The position numbers were made by a program, and so were the translations under genes. This document shows positions 50,463 through 58,840 of a stretch of 64,000 bases of DNA, in pieces (position 1 is the stretch's first letter; each line of letters opens with the position of its first letter). A model generated the notes under the pieces. It was given only the letters and a program-made list of their open reading frames with translations, made no database searches and was not told the origin of the DNA. Location: contig NZ_BLXX01000011.1 of the NCBI RefSeq assembly GCF_014193515.1, positions 62,001 to 126,000 on the forward strand, written 5' to 3'. This stretch comes from Geomonas silvestris (GTDB lineage Bacteria > Desulfobacterota > Desulfuromonadia > Geobacterales > Geobacteraceae).

Positions 50463-51440
50463 ATGACCGAGCACGCCTTCCTCTTCCGGGATCTGAGGCT
50501 GGAGCGCCCAGGAGTGCGCGGCACCCTCGGGGGAACGGGGAGCCTCACCCTCACAGCCGGCGCCCCCCTGATCGTTCTCGACCTGAACGAGTTCCTGCAC
50601 CGGCCGCCCTGCCTCTCCGGGACGCTCTCCTTTTCCGGCACCTCGTAGCGCTACCGCGGCAGCTTCGACCTGAAAAACCTCGGCCCCGGCTGGCAGAGCG
50701 CCCAACTCGCCGCGCACTACCAGGGGACCGCGACCACGCTCCGCCTGAGCCGGATCGCCGCTCAGGCCCTGGACGGCGCTCTCTCCGGGAACCTCGACTT
50801 CGACTGGCTGAAGGAGTTCACGGTGTGGGGCCGGCTGGCGGGGCGGGGCGGGGGCTCAACCCGGCGCGGATCGCCCCCGACTGGCCCGGACAGGTAAACC
50901 TCGACCTGGCCGCGGACCTGGTCTTCCCGAAGAAAGGGGCGCCGCGCCGGCAGGGCTCGAGCTGAGCGGCTCACGGTGGCGCCGCTGGTGTTAAACGGCC
51001 TCCCCCAGGAGCGGCTGGAACTCTCCGGGGACCTGAACCTGAAAGCCTCCACCGGCACCCTTGCCGGCAGCTTCAGCCGCTTGAACCTGGCCCGCGCCAA
51101 CGCCTGGCTCACCGGCGGCGAGCTCCGGAAACCTGAAGTTGACCCTCTTGCCCGGGCGCCGGGTGGCGGTCAGCGCCCGCCTCGAGGCCGCCGGCAGCGT
51201 TACCGCCAACAAAAGGCCCCTCAGCATCGAGCGCTTGAGCGCCTCCCTGGAGGGCGGCGCCGCCGGGAGCCATGCCACAGTCGACCTGGCGCTCGCGGCC
51301 CCGTTCCTCCCCCAGGAGGTGCAGCTGACCGGGCGGCTCGCCGGGGTGACCAGCGGCCGGCTCAGGCCCGGGGCCCGGCTCGACCTCAAGGGGAACTTGA
51401 CCCTCTCCGACGGGCGCGGCAGCTGGGCCGCAGGCCAGCC
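50463..51440 (+). pseudogene. Decayed AsmA/TamB-like gene
   Basis: Reading the plus strand with frame changes gives a continuous beta-rich, low-charge protein: LRLERPGVRGTLGGTGSLTL, a TAG stop at 50646-50648, then RYRGSFDLKNLGPGWQSAQLAAHYQG... GNLDFDW, a shift, then QVNLDLAADLVF, a shift, then PLVLNGLPQERLELSGDLNL, a shift, then RVAVSARLEAAGSVTANKRP... LDLKGNLTLSDGRGSWAAG. 'L.Gnl.l' repeats are typical of AsmA/TamB-like envelope lipid-transport proteins. One stop and about three frameshifts show that it is inactive. Both ends are missing. Confidence 0.65.
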
Positions 51441-51722
51441 CCATCGACCGTATTGGCAATCACATCATGTTCTCAACCACACACATTGCGTGCTCTAACT
51501 AATTGGTTTTTCAACACTTTTATTGTTGACGGGATGCGGTACACTCGTTTAAGCTCCCTCCCGTCTGCAATTCCAACTCAGGTTCTCTTGCTCCCGGGAG
51601 GTGAGAGAGCTTGTCGCCACTGTTACCGGTTGGCCTGAGAGTCCCCATGTCGTGAGGCCTGGGGGTGGTTCTTGTTGGATCCACAGACAGCTCTCAGGCC
51701 TCATCAGTGACAGGGGGCCGAT

Positions 51723-52256
51723 GTGGAAGAAATCACGGTGTACAAGCACGTGCTGGAAGGCGTGAGAAATGACTTGGCGCGGGCAAAAATGCTGCTGTGC
51801 GATATGGGGGAGTGGGTGGGTGAGGTGATGGCTGGCATCGATGATCTGGAGGAGCAAATGGAGAATATCGACCCCGCGCCCGTCCTCGACCTCTCTCTTG
51901 AGCCCGAAAAGCAATGGGTCATTTTGAACCGTGCCCGGTCGATCCTGGAGCTACTCGTGGAGAATTTGGAGTCCAATGAACTCCTCTTAGAACGATCCAG
52001 CCGAGGCGTCCCTGGTCGAATTGTGAAGCGCGGAACGCCCCACGCCATTGACCCACAGGCGGTGAATCCGGCAGACTTCGAGGGGATCAGCGACGAAGAA
52101 CTCAACCAAGAGTTGATCCAGCAGGGTGAGGTCATGGGAAAAGCGCGCCAGGAAAGCGAGCTGATCATCCAGGTTATGAAGTCGCGGGCTTCGCAGGCAG
52201 CACAACCGGATGAGGGAGGCAACCGCCGGCAGAGAGGGGCGCAAGCGCCGGCGTGA
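51723..52256 (+). CDS. Hypothetical phage-type protein, mostly helical
   Basis: A 177-aa acidic, alpha-helical protein (MEEITVYKHVLEGVRNDLAR... ISDEELNQELIQQGEVMGKARQ). The start is GTG at 51723; the ribosome-binding site is probably CAGGGGG. The last base of its final sense codon overlaps the start of the next gene (GTGA). No domain is recognised. With the gene after it, it is one of only two intact plus-strand genes in the mobile region. Confidence 0.6.
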   Translation: MEEITVYKHVLEGVRNDLARAKMLLCDMGEWVGEVMAGIDDLEEQMENIDPAPVLDLSLEPEKQWVILNRARSILELLVENLESNELLLERSSRGVPGRIVKRGTPHAIDPQAVNPADFEGISDEELNQELIQQGEVMGKARQESELIIQVMKSRASQAAQPDEGGNRRQRGAQAPA

Positions 52257-52738
52257 GAGAGCTGACGGATTCAGAACTGAAGGCAAAACTGGGGCAGGCG
52301 ATGGGCCTGCTCCAGGAGTGCATCCAGGCCCTCACCAACTCGCCGCGCATCCTCATGCCCATCGCCATGGCTGCACAGGCTTACGACATCGACCTGGGCA
52401 AGCTCTACCAGTATTGCCGGCTCGGCCGCATGCGTAGCACCTGCGATGGCGAAGGGTACAAGGTGGCCGCCGAAGAGATGGACAGGGTGTTTTACCCGCC
52501 GGTGAGGACCATGCTTCTCGAGACGGCGTCCAAGGCCTACGGGGTGAACCTCACCCGCCTGCGGCTGTACTGCACCCGCGGCTGGGTGGTGGCTCAAAAG
52601 TTCAACGGAACCTACTACGTGACCCCTCAGGAGATGGACAGGGTATTCCGAGGCGTGGTTTCAAAGAAGCCTGCTTTGCCGATCCCCGCTGAGGCGCCAA
52701 AGTGGAAGGAGAGCAAGAGACGGCGCGGGGCAAAGTGA
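52253..52738 (+). CDS. Protein with two tandem HTH-like repeats ending in EMDRVF
   Basis: A 161-aa protein starting with GTG inside the previous gene's end. Two copies of a ~45-residue unit are visible: 'AMAAQAYDIDLGKLYQYCRL... YKVAAEEMDRVFY' (about 37-82) and 'LETASKAYGVNLTRLRLYCT... YYVTPQEMDRVFR' (about 86-132). Each looks like an excisionase-type winged HTH (helix, helix, 'y.v...emdr'). The C-terminus is basic (KWKESKRRRGAK). It is probably DNA-binding; its target is unknown. Confidence 0.65.
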   Translation: MRELTDSELKAKLGQAMGLLQECIQALTNSPRILMPIAMAAQAYDIDLGKLYQYCRLGRMRSTCDGEGYKVAAEEMDRVFYPPVRTMLLETASKAYGVNLTRLRLYCTRGWVVAQKFNGTYYVTPQEMDRVFRGVVSKKPALPIPAEAPKWKESKRRRGAK

Positions 52739-52891
52739 GATGAGTCGGAGCCGAGGTCTCAGCTCCAGCCTCCACCACCGGCGTGGATCCACCAGAGGAC
52801 ATAGGGCATACTCCGAACTTAACCATCTGGTGGCCTTCTCCCACACCCGGAAGATCTCTTTTCCTTCGTTGGGCACACAGCTCGCCGGTGC

Positions 52892-53173
52892 CTACGCCTG
52901 CCCCGTGAGTAGCCCTACCGTGCTCAGCACCATCCCCCCTCTGGGCCGATGAAGCCCAGCCGCTTCCAGGGTGCCAATCATCTCATCTATTTTTTGCAAA
53001 TCTTCATCCTGAACCGGCCTTATTTTCCAAGCCGACGGCCACTCTTCTCGTGGGTCAAAAAGGAGACAATGCCCTTCTGCCTGTCTAAAAGGGCACAATG
53101 CGCACGGAACTGTCAGGGACTTTTGCCAGCGGCACCCTTTTGGAGTCTCTCGAGTACGATGTGCACAGCTCAT
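52892..53173 (-). CDS. Small hypothetical protein with CXXCPFR motif
   Basis: A 93-aa protein. It contains VPCALCPFRQAEGHCLLFDPREEWPSAW in two parts: a 'PCxxCPFR' motif seen in small phage proteins, possibly zinc-binding. GAGGTGA lies 5 nt before the ATG and is made partly by the previous gene's stop (53177), so they are coupled. The function is unknown. Confidence 0.5.
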   Translation of the reverse strand: MSCAHRTRETPKGCRWQKSLTVPCALCPFRQAEGHCLLFDPREEWPSAWKIRPVQDEDLQKIDEMIGTLEAAGLHRPRGGMVLSTVGLLTGQA

Positions 53174-53176
53174 GGG

Positions 53177-53725
53177 TCACCTCATGTAACGCTGCTTCAT
53201 CTGCTGAAGGAAGGGAGTCTCGGCCAATTGGGGTTGATAGGGCCCAGGGGGGAGCGCCGGCTGAGGAACTTGAGGGGCTTGTGCCGGCGGCATGCTCGAA
53301 AGGTTGGCGTTATCCCTGTTCGCGTTGTCCTGGCCCATGTGCACAGCATTACCGAGTGCGCTGCCGTAGTTGCCGGCTTTGAGGTCCTGGTAGAGAGGGC
53401 CATACCCTTTGTTTGCGGCCCCGGCGGCAACGTTGTCTGCCAGTTTTGCCGTCTGTGGGGTGGAGCTCCCTAAGGCGTGATCGAGCATCCCAGACCAGAT
53501 CCCAGACAAGAAACCACCCCCACTTCCTGCCGATGCTGGTGCGAGCGCGCCCGCGGCTCCCCCTGTGGGGAAAGCGGGTGCCCCTGCGGTTGACGCGAGA
53601 ACGCCGGAGCCAGCCGCCGGCCCAGTTGTGAAGGCAGGAGCAGTCGCTGCACCTGCCCCTGATCCTAAACCTAAGAAATTGGAAATCCCTGAACCTATGA
53701 CAGATGCGGCTTCTACGAATGACAT
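53177..53725 (-). CDS. Gly/Ala-rich phage structural-type protein
   Basis: A 182-aa protein with an N-terminal stretch VEAASVIGSGISNFLGLGSG, a long Gly/Ala/Pro-rich middle (AGSGVLASTAGAPAFPTGGAAG) and a Pro/Gln-rich tail (PPAQAPQVPQPALPPGPYQPQ). This composition is common among phage internal or ejection proteins, but no domain is certain. AAGGAGG precedes the ATG. It overlaps the upstream cupin-like gene by 13 nt. Confidence 0.6.
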   Translation of the reverse strand: MSFVEAASVIGSGISNFLGLGSGAGAATAPAFTTGPAAGSGVLASTAGAPAFPTGGAAGALAPASAGSGGGFLSGIWSGMLDHALGSSTPQTAKLADNVAAGAANKGYGPLYQDLKAGNYGSALGNAVHMGQDNANRDNANLSSMPPAQAPQVPQPALPPGPYQPQLAETPFLQQMKQRYMR

Positions 53726-54156
53726 AACGCCTCCTTCGTCCCATACGCGAGTTCGAACTGCTCGAAGGTTCCAACTACCAGGGCCACCTCTGCCTCTTCA
53801 ACGGTTTCAGCCTCGCAGGCGTGAATCGTTGTCCACACGGTGTCTTCGTGGGCGTAGCCGGCCCGCTTGATGCCTGGCTTCGATACGAGCGTGGCGGGAG
53901 CGGAGATGGTCTTCACGCCGTCTTCCGTCAGAACCGAAATTCGCCCCTTCGAGATGATGTTGACGTGCTCGGCGAGGTGAATCTTACCGGTCAGGCAGGT
54001 GCCGGCGGGGATAAGGATCTCCCGCGCGTACAGCCCTTCCGCAAAGTAGTGCACAGGGGTTATCTCCACCTGCGGCATGGCCACAAGCGCCTTCTCCAAT
54101 GCAAGGACCTGCTCGTGTGAAACAGCACTGACGGCTTTCTCTGGTAATGGTCTCAT
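53713..54156 (-). CDS. Phage cupin-like protein
   Basis: A 147-aa protein with a beta-rich core: VEITPVHYFAEGLYAREILIPAGTCLTGKIHLAEHVNIISKGRISVLTEDGVKTISAPATLVSKPGIKRAGYAHEDTVWTTIHA. The pattern 'G....H....ni...G...v....G......P........G' is cupin-like. It occurs with tail or virion genes in some phages. AGAGGAGAGA lies upstream. The function is unknown. Confidence 0.65.
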   Translation of the reverse strand: MRPLPEKAVSAVSHEQVLALEKALVAMPQVEITPVHYFAEGLYAREILIPAGTCLTGKIHLAEHVNIISKGRISVLTEDGVKTISAPATLVSKPGIKRAGYAHEDTVWTTIHACEAETVEEAEVALVVGTFEQFELAYGTKEALCHS

Positions 54157-54257
54157 CTTCTCTCCTCTCTGGTTAACGTCCTCGGCGCCTGTCGCCGTCC
54201 AAAATCATCGTGGGGTGGGGTACGGCCGGGTCGGAGGTGGGATACCAGGCACTCCCG

Positions 54258-54539
54258 TTACCCATCACTGGGTTCCCCTTTCGCCGTGCTCCGTCGGAAG
54301 GTCTCGAACACCTGAAAATGTTCCCTCAGGTACATCTGCAGGGCCCTCGCCAGCCGTCCACGGTCCTCCTCCAGGAAGGCAGCCCTCGCAGCTTCGACCG
54401 TGGCCTTCAGCTCCTTGATCCTCTCGGGGTTCGTCACCTTGAGCCAGGCCAGGCACCCGGCAGGGTATTCCATCCTTACCAGCTGGAGGGCCTCGTTGAT
54501 TTCCTTGCGCCAGTAAGGAACATCGAAGCGCCTGCTCAC
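54258..54539 (-). CDS. Small hypothetical phage protein
   Basis: A 93-aa mainly helical protein (RFDVPYWRKEINEALQLVRM... LKATVEAARAAFLEEDRGRLARAL). The start is taken as GTG at 54539, whose GTGA overlaps the stop of the preceding gene; a GTG four codons upstream (54551) is also possible. No family is recognised. Confidence 0.55.
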   Translation of the reverse strand: MSRRFDVPYWRKEINEALQLVRMEYPAGCLAWLKVTNPERIKELKATVEAARAAFLEEDRGRLARALQMYLREHFQVFETFRRSTAKGEPSDG

Positions 54540-54781
54540 CGCGCCATCCACTCGAACTGAACCGGTGCGGGAACTACGGTATTGCCGGACTCCAAGGACT
54601 CCAGCACCCCCACAAGGAAGCTTATCTTGCCCAGGTAGGACCTGAGGTACTCCTTCGACGGCTCCGGCTGTGTGTTGAAGAGTTGCAGGGCGCAGTTGAC
54701 GGTGTGCCGAAGGTCTGCCATGTGCGCCTCCCTACTCCCCACTTTCGTCCTTCTGTACAGTTCCATTTGAATCACTTTCAT
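54536..54781 (-). CDS. Small hypothetical phage protein
   Basis: An 81-aa helical protein (MKVIQMELYRRTKVGSREAH... YLGKISFLVGVLESLE). GAGGAGG lies 6 nt upstream and selects this ATG over one 27 codons earlier, which would sit inside the helicase gene. It is coupled to the next gene by GTGA. The function is unknown. Confidence 0.6.
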   Translation of the reverse strand: MKVIQMELYRRTKVGSREAHMADLRHTVNCALQLFNTQPEPSKEYLRSYLGKISFLVGVLESLESGNTVVPAPVQFEWMAR

Positions 54782-54822
54782 CGTGGCCTCCTCACGCTGC
54801 TCTCTGCGCCAGACATACCCCC

Positions 54823-56160
54823 TTATAACCCCGCGAAGGACTGGTATTCGCCCATCCAGCAAACGGGCACGCTGATATTGCGCACCCCGTTACGCTGCTT
54901 AGAAATGATAATTTCTGCTTTGGCCTGATGGTCCTTGAGGTTGTGCCGCTCGGTGTCGATCTGGTCTTGACATTGCGGGCAGTAGACCGTCGGCCGGTAA
55001 GGAAAGAGAATCACATCGGCGTCCTGTTCGATCTCTCCGGAGTCGCGGAGATCGCTCATCAGCGGGCGCTTGTCGGTTCTCTCCTCTACCTTCCTGCTGA
55101 GCTGGGAAAGCAGCACCACGGGGACCTCGAGTTCCCGGGCCAGCTGCTTCAAGCCGCGGCTGATCTCTCCCAACCCCTGGACCCGGTTCAGCTTCGGGTC
55201 CGAGACCGACATGAGCTGGAGGTAGTCAATAACGACCAGGTCGAGGCCTTCCTTCTTCTGACGGCGTGCCTTTGCCCGGACCTCCCTAAGGGTCACGGCC
55301 GGGGTATCGTCAATTGCAAGGCGCCAGCGGTTAAGCTCCTCATCGCTCTTGAGAAGCACCGACCACTCGTACTCTTTGAGCCGCCCATTCCGGACCGCTT
55401 GAAACCTTATTCCCTGGCCGGCGAGGATCCGGTCTACCGTGTCGTCGCGGCTCATCTCCAAGGTGAAGAGAAGGGCCGACTTGCCAGACTTACAGGCGCT
55501 CGCCAGAATGTTGCCGGCAAGGGCAGATTTCCCCATGGAGGGCCGACCACCGATGATGACGAGATCTCCAGCATGGAGTCCTGACGTTGCCGCATCGAGG
55601 GCGGCTATCCCGTAGGGCAGTCCCTGGATGACACCCTGGTTCTCAAATCGGTTTTCGATCCGCTTGACCGCCTCCCGCATGGACTGTCCCATTCCGACCG
55701 GGGCCTTTGTCCGCTTGTCCAGCGCCGGTTGCAGAGCGGCCTCAAGCTTTGCGGCGGCCTCCTGCGGATCTCCCTCGCGCAAGTGCCTCACGGCCTCCAG
55801 TGCGTTGGCAAGCATCCGGCGCTCCAGAGCCTTCTGCTTTACGATCCGGCACCAGTGACCGACGTTTGCCGCCATGGGAACATAGTCGACCAGAGTGGCG
55901 AGGTAAGCTCCGCCGCCGATCTCTTCCAACCGCCCGCGGGCCTTCAGCTCGTTGCTCATGGTGATTAGGTCGACCGGTTCGTTTCTGTCCCCCAGGGTGG
56001 CCATGGCCATGAAGATCTTGCGGTGCGACTCCCGGTAGAAGTCATCCGGGACGAGAAGCTGGTGAGCCTCATCAATGGCACCGTTCTCGAGGAAGATCCC
56101 GCCAAGAATCGACATCTCAGCCTCAATGCTCTGCGGGGGAACTATTCGCTCAGATTCCAT
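54823..56160 (-). CDS. DnaB-type replicative helicase (phage version)
   Basis: A 445-aa protein. The N-terminal DnaB domain is VPPQSIEAEMSILGGIFLENGAIDEAHQLLVPDDFYRESHRKIF. The RecA-like C-terminal domain has Walker A GGRPSMGKSALAGN, Walker B LDLVVIDYLQLM, and DLRDSGEIEQDADVILFPYR. A small cysteine pair (YCPQCQDQ) near the end is an addition to the usual loop. It unwinds DNA at the element's replication fork. Its start overlaps the upstream replication gene by 11 nt. AGGAG precedes the ATG. Confidence 0.92.
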   Translation of the reverse strand: MESERIVPPQSIEAEMSILGGIFLENGAIDEAHQLLVPDDFYRESHRKIFMAMATLGDRNEPVDLITMSNELKARGRLEEIGGGAYLATLVDYVPMAANVGHWCRIVKQKALERRMLANALEAVRHLREGDPQEAAAKLEAALQPALDKRTKAPVGMGQSMREAVKRIENRFENQGVIQGLPYGIAALDAATSGLHAGDLVIIGGRPSMGKSALAGNILASACKSGKSALLFTLEMSRDDTVDRILAGQGIRFQAVRNGRLKEYEWSVLLKSDEELNRWRLAIDDTPAVTLREVRAKARRQKKEGLDLVVIDYLQLMSVSDPKLNRVQGLGEISRGLKQLARELEVPVVLLSQLSRKVEERTDKRPLMSDLRDSGEIEQDADVILFPYRPTVYCPQCQDQIDTERHNLKDHQAKAEIIISKQRNGVRNISVPVCWMGEYQSFAGL

Positions 56161-57016
56161 GTATCTCTTGCTCCTGTGGTGGGGCAAACCGCGCCCTGAC
56201 TTGGTTGAATTTAGCCGACTCTTCAGCCGTTACCGTTGAAGCGGAGAATGGCAGCCCTGCCTGCCCCGTAGCCCCCACGGAAGCATCCTTGCCTGTGTAC
56301 CTCCCCTCCAGGACCTTCACCGCGTTGTTGTCATTGGCGATGACCCAGTCGAAGTCGGCACGCCATCCGCGGTCGTTTTCCCCGCGGAGGAAGGGGGCCC
56401 GTGCAATAATTCTAAAGACCTCAGCCCAGCCCCCCAGGTCGCGCTCCTTCAGGCGCCCCCGGATCTTTCCCTCCCGGGCCTTGGTGACCTTCATGACCCT
56501 CGGCTCCTTCACGATTTGATTCCAGAGGTCCGCAAGGGCTGAAGGAAGGGGCGACTTGTCGCCGGAGGATTTCTCCCTTTTCTCTTCTTCTTTACCTTCT
56601 TTGCCTTCTTGTTTGTGGTCGGTTGCTGGTCGGTTGCTGGTCGCTTCTTGGTCGGTTTGCTGGTCGGTTTGCTGGTCGGAGTCGTCAAGTTCTTTCTGGT
56701 AAGTGCCCCAATTGATTACCGAAATAATCGAAAATTTGTTGGTCGAGTGGACGGACACATTGCCGGACGAAATCAGGCGGGTAAGGCAGGTTCTGGCCTG
56801 GCGCTCAGTCAGACCAAGATCCGCGGCGGCCTGGATCCTTCCAAACACAAACTGTCCGGGTTCAAGAGTCACCCTCTGGTACCCCACCGTCACGCTTGCC
56901 ACCTTGTGGGAGGCTTTCAGGAGGCAGTAGCACCAGAACGCCCACAAGACGTGATTGCGGAGCCACCCGTTTTCAAGGGCCTGGCGGTGTATTTTGGTCC
57001 AGCCGGCGCCGCTCAT
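56150..57016 (-). CDS. Phage replication protein (winged-helix replisome organiser type)
   Basis: A 288-aa protein. The N-terminus (WTKIHRQALENGWLRNHVLWAFWCYCLLKASH... LEPGQFVFGRIQAAADLGLTERQARTCLTRLISSGNVSV) is a winged-helix domain of replication initiators. The middle is a low-complexity linker (DSDQQTDQQTDQEATSNRP, KEGKEEEKREKSSG). The C-terminal part (LADLWNQIVKEPRVMKVTKAREGKIRGRLKE... WVIANDNNAVKVLEGRYTG) is helical and DnaD-like in position. It lies directly before the DnaB-type helicase, the usual order of initiator then helicase. Confidence 0.78.
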   Translation of the reverse strand: MSGAGWTKIHRQALENGWLRNHVLWAFWCYCLLKASHKVASVTVGYQRVTLEPGQFVFGRIQAAADLGLTERQARTCLTRLISSGNVSVHSTNKFSIISVINWGTYQKELDDSDQQTDQQTDQEATSNRPATDHKQEGKEGKEEEKREKSSGDKSPLPSALADLWNQIVKEPRVMKVTKAREGKIRGRLKERDLGGWAEVFRIIARAPFLRGENDRGWRADFDWVIANDNNAVKVLEGRYTGKDASVGATGQAGLPFSASTVTAEESAKFNQVRARFAPPQEQEIHGI

Positions 57017-57228
57017 TGAGAGATCGGCCCCCTTTCCAGTGCCGCAGGTGAGAAGTTGACGCGAAGGTAACCGGCTATCCTGTTCATGCGGCGAGCTTGC
57101 CGCTCGGCGAGGGCGACGAGATCGGCGGCGAGAAAGAGGTTAATCTTGCGGTGCCCCTCGTCGAGGAGTTGACAGGCATACCCTGAAGAAAACTCAGCCG
57201 AGGGGCTCTGACAAGACGGAGCGGTCAT
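57013..57228 (-). CDS. Small hypothetical phage protein (71 aa)
   Basis: Starts MTAPSCQSPSAEFSSGYACQ and ends AALERGPISQ. GGGAGG precedes the ATG at 57228. It overlaps its neighbours by 4 nt on both sides (ATGA). The middle, HRKINLFLAADLVALAERQARRMNRIAGYLRV, is a long amphipathic helix. The function is unknown. Confidence 0.55.
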   Translation of the reverse strand: MTAPSCQSPSAEFSSGYACQLLDEGHRKINLFLAADLVALAERQARRMNRIAGYLRVNFSPAALERGPISQ

Positions 57229-57401
57229 CGTGCTACCTCCCGCCCCGACACGATTACGGCGCCGCAGGTATCGCGGTCGAAGATCTCGAAGAGTTGAATT
57301 TTGGTGCGGGTTGTGATAGGGAAGGAACTGTTGACGTTGTTCCCCTTCCTCTTTGCGCCTTGCCGGTTGCCGCCGGTGGGGCGCTCTGCTTTTCTGGTCA
57401 T
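57225..57401 (-). CDS. Small basic hypothetical protein (58 aa)
   Basis: Starts MTRKAERPTGGNRQGAKRKG and ends CGAVIVSGREVAR. The stop overlaps the next start (ATGA) and AAGGGGGGG lies upstream. The position between two coupled genes supports it; no domain is recognised. Confidence 0.45.
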   Translation of the reverse strand: MTRKAERPTGGNRQGAKRKGNNVNSSFPITTRTKIQLFEIFDRDTCGAVIVSGREVAR

Positions 57402-57413
57402 GACGCCCCCCCC

Positions 57414-57644
57414 TTACGCGGCGCGGCGGAGCGAAGCACGGCCTTCGAGCCAATCAATGAATGCCGCGACAGGGTAAGCGACCTTCCTGCCGATGCGGAA
57501 GGCCCCCTCAGGTCCCAGGCCAAGGCTGTCGAGGTTCGCCAGGGACCTCGGGGAAATCACGCCGCCAGTAAAACGGTCGACTTCATTACGCGCCACGATC
57601 GCAGAGGGCCACCGCTCAGCCATACTTTTCAGGTTCAGATCCAT
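57414..57644 (-). CDS. AlpA/excisionase-like HTH protein
   Basis: A 76-aa protein, MDLNLKSMAERWPSAIVARN then RFTGGVISPRSLANLDSLGLGPEGAFRIGRKVAYPVAAFIDWLEGR. The 'SPRSLANLDSLGLGPEGAFRIGRKVAYPVAAFIDWLE' part is the typical small MerR-like HTH (helix-turn-helix, 'GP..f.iGr.v.Y....l..wl'). AAGGAG precedes the ATG. It is the first gene of the replication operon and probably its regulator; a palindrome lies just upstream. Confidence 0.75.
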   Translation of the reverse strand: MDLNLKSMAERWPSAIVARNEVDRFTGGVISPRSLANLDSLGLGPEGAFRIGRKVAYPVAAFIDWLEGRASLRRAA

Positions 57645-57692
57645 GTCTCTCTCCTTCCCGTTATTTCCCATGGGTGACTTAAAGCTAACACT

Positions 57693-57708
57693 GTCCCACT
57701 AGTGGGAC
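57693..57708. promoter_or_regulatory. 16-bp perfect palindrome, likely operator
   Basis: GTCCCACTAGTGGGAC lies 49 nt upstream of the HTH gene start, in the promoter interval between it and the terminator of the next operon. It is a natural operator for the phage regulator. Confidence 0.6.
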
Positions 57709-57741
57709 GTCAAGATGGGACAGGTGTGACAAATACGAGAC

Positions 57742-57771
57742 AAAAAAAAGAGGGCCGGTTTCCCGGTCCTC
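57742..57771 (-). terminator. Terminator after the 220-aa hypothetical gene
   Basis: GAGGGCCGG (57750-57758) pairs with CCGGTCCTC (57763-57771) and is followed on the minus strand by eight T. Confidence 0.85.
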
Positions 57772-57804
57772 TCTCTCGACATCCTGTCTTTTCTCCAACT
57801 GGTG

Positions 57805-58467
57805 TTACTTCACCTTCCCCCTGACCCGCTGACCGCGTCTCCGGAGCCCGTCATGGGTGACCACGTTGGGGTCTGTGAAAAATCCGCCCATCTTCGCGTC
57901 TGTCAATCCTGGGAATCTGAGGTCGATCTCGTTGGCGATCCCCCTTTCAGCCACCCCCCGCGCTCTCATGGTTGCGACCAATGACCGGATCTGATCACTT
58001 ACGTTCCCGTCCAGCTGAGGGCTTTTCACAACGGGGCCGGTTATCCCATGGGCGGCTTTGAAAGCGCTCAAGTCCACAGAGGAGACGATAAGCTCCTCCT
58101 TCCTCAAGTGTTTCGGCGTTGTGACCTGGTATACCCTCCCCTGCTTCAAAAGAGGAACCCCGCGGAGATTGAGATACCCGTTCCCGTCGAGCATTCCCGG
58201 GAGCCTGCTTGAGAAGTTTCCGACCTGGAAAAGCCCTCCGAGCGAAACAAATTCGGAGGCCTCGGGAAAAACGTCGACCTCGCAGGAAATGGCCTCATCT
58301 CCCAGGTGCGAAACATCGCCGAGCTCCACCGGCTCCTCGAACCACACAGACGGTTTCAAAAGAGGGCACATATCATTGAGGCCGTTGGTGAACATCCGGA
58401 AAGCAGCCTCAGTGGAAATGCCCAAAGCCCCCGCGGCATCTTGAAGCGAAAATCTCTCGTCATCCAT
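57805..58467 (-). CDS. Hypothetical protein of the mobile element
   Basis: A 220-aa protein. The N-terminus (RFSLQDAAGALGISTEAAFRMFTNG) looks like a short HTH; the middle is beta-rich (LLKPSVWFEEPVELGDVSHLGDEAISCEVDVFPE). The C-terminus (LVATMRARGVAERGIANEIDLRFPGLTDAKMGGFFT) has a second helical DNA-binding-like segment. AGGAGG lies upstream of the ATG. A terminator follows. No family is recognised; a regulator is possible. Confidence 0.6.
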   Translation of the reverse strand: MDDERFSLQDAAGALGISTEAAFRMFTNGLNDMCPLLKPSVWFEEPVELGDVSHLGDEAISCEVDVFPEASEFVSLGGLFQVGNFSSRLPGMLDGNGYLNLRGVPLLKQGRVYQVTTPKHLRKEELIVSSVDLSAFKAAHGITGPVVKSPQLDGNVSDQIRSLVATMRARGVAERGIANEIDLRFPGLTDAKMGGFFTDPNVVTHDGLRRRGQRVRGKVK

Positions 58468-58840
58468 TCCGCGCCTCCTGTAGCGCTCCTGGTAGGAACT
58501 CGCGGGAAACTGCCCCAGGAAAGGCAGCTTGTCGTCTGGCCGGACTATCCCGCGAAAACGGCAATGACTCGGCGACGGCTTCGAGCCGGATCGCCTTCAC
58601 CAAGGGGGCCCCTTTGTTTTTGGTGGGGCTAAAAGGGGACGGTACCCACAAACGCCGGGGCGTCTCATCCCACCCCCGGCCGGCAATCGAGGCCAGGCCG
58701 CCCCCCGGGGGGTGCCCCTCCCCTCCCCGGTCAGGAGCCAGGCAAGACCGGTGCCCTGGTTGCCCGCCGCGCACTGGAGGGGACCATTCGTCCCTCATCG
58801 CCTCGGAGAGCTGGTCTGAGCCCATGTGCCGCTGTCCATG
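58468..58840. other. Gene gap with no supported coding sequence
   Basis: GC-rich DNA, with one minus-strand frame (58460-58825) that has no ribosome-binding site and an arginine/proline/glycine-rich product. I see no RNA gene. It may be scar DNA next to the recombinase fragment. Confidence 0.45.

Noticed and set aside
52661-52876. 71-aa minus-strand frame (GTG start) after the CXXCPFR protein
   Set aside because: The first ~35 residues look protein-like, but the ribosome-binding site is weak and the second half is antisense to the 161-aa gene; not enough support.
58460-58825. 121-aa minus-strand frame before the 220-aa hypothetical gene
   Set aside because: No ribosome-binding site, Arg/Pro/Gly-rich product without recognisable structure, and overlap with the start of the next gene.
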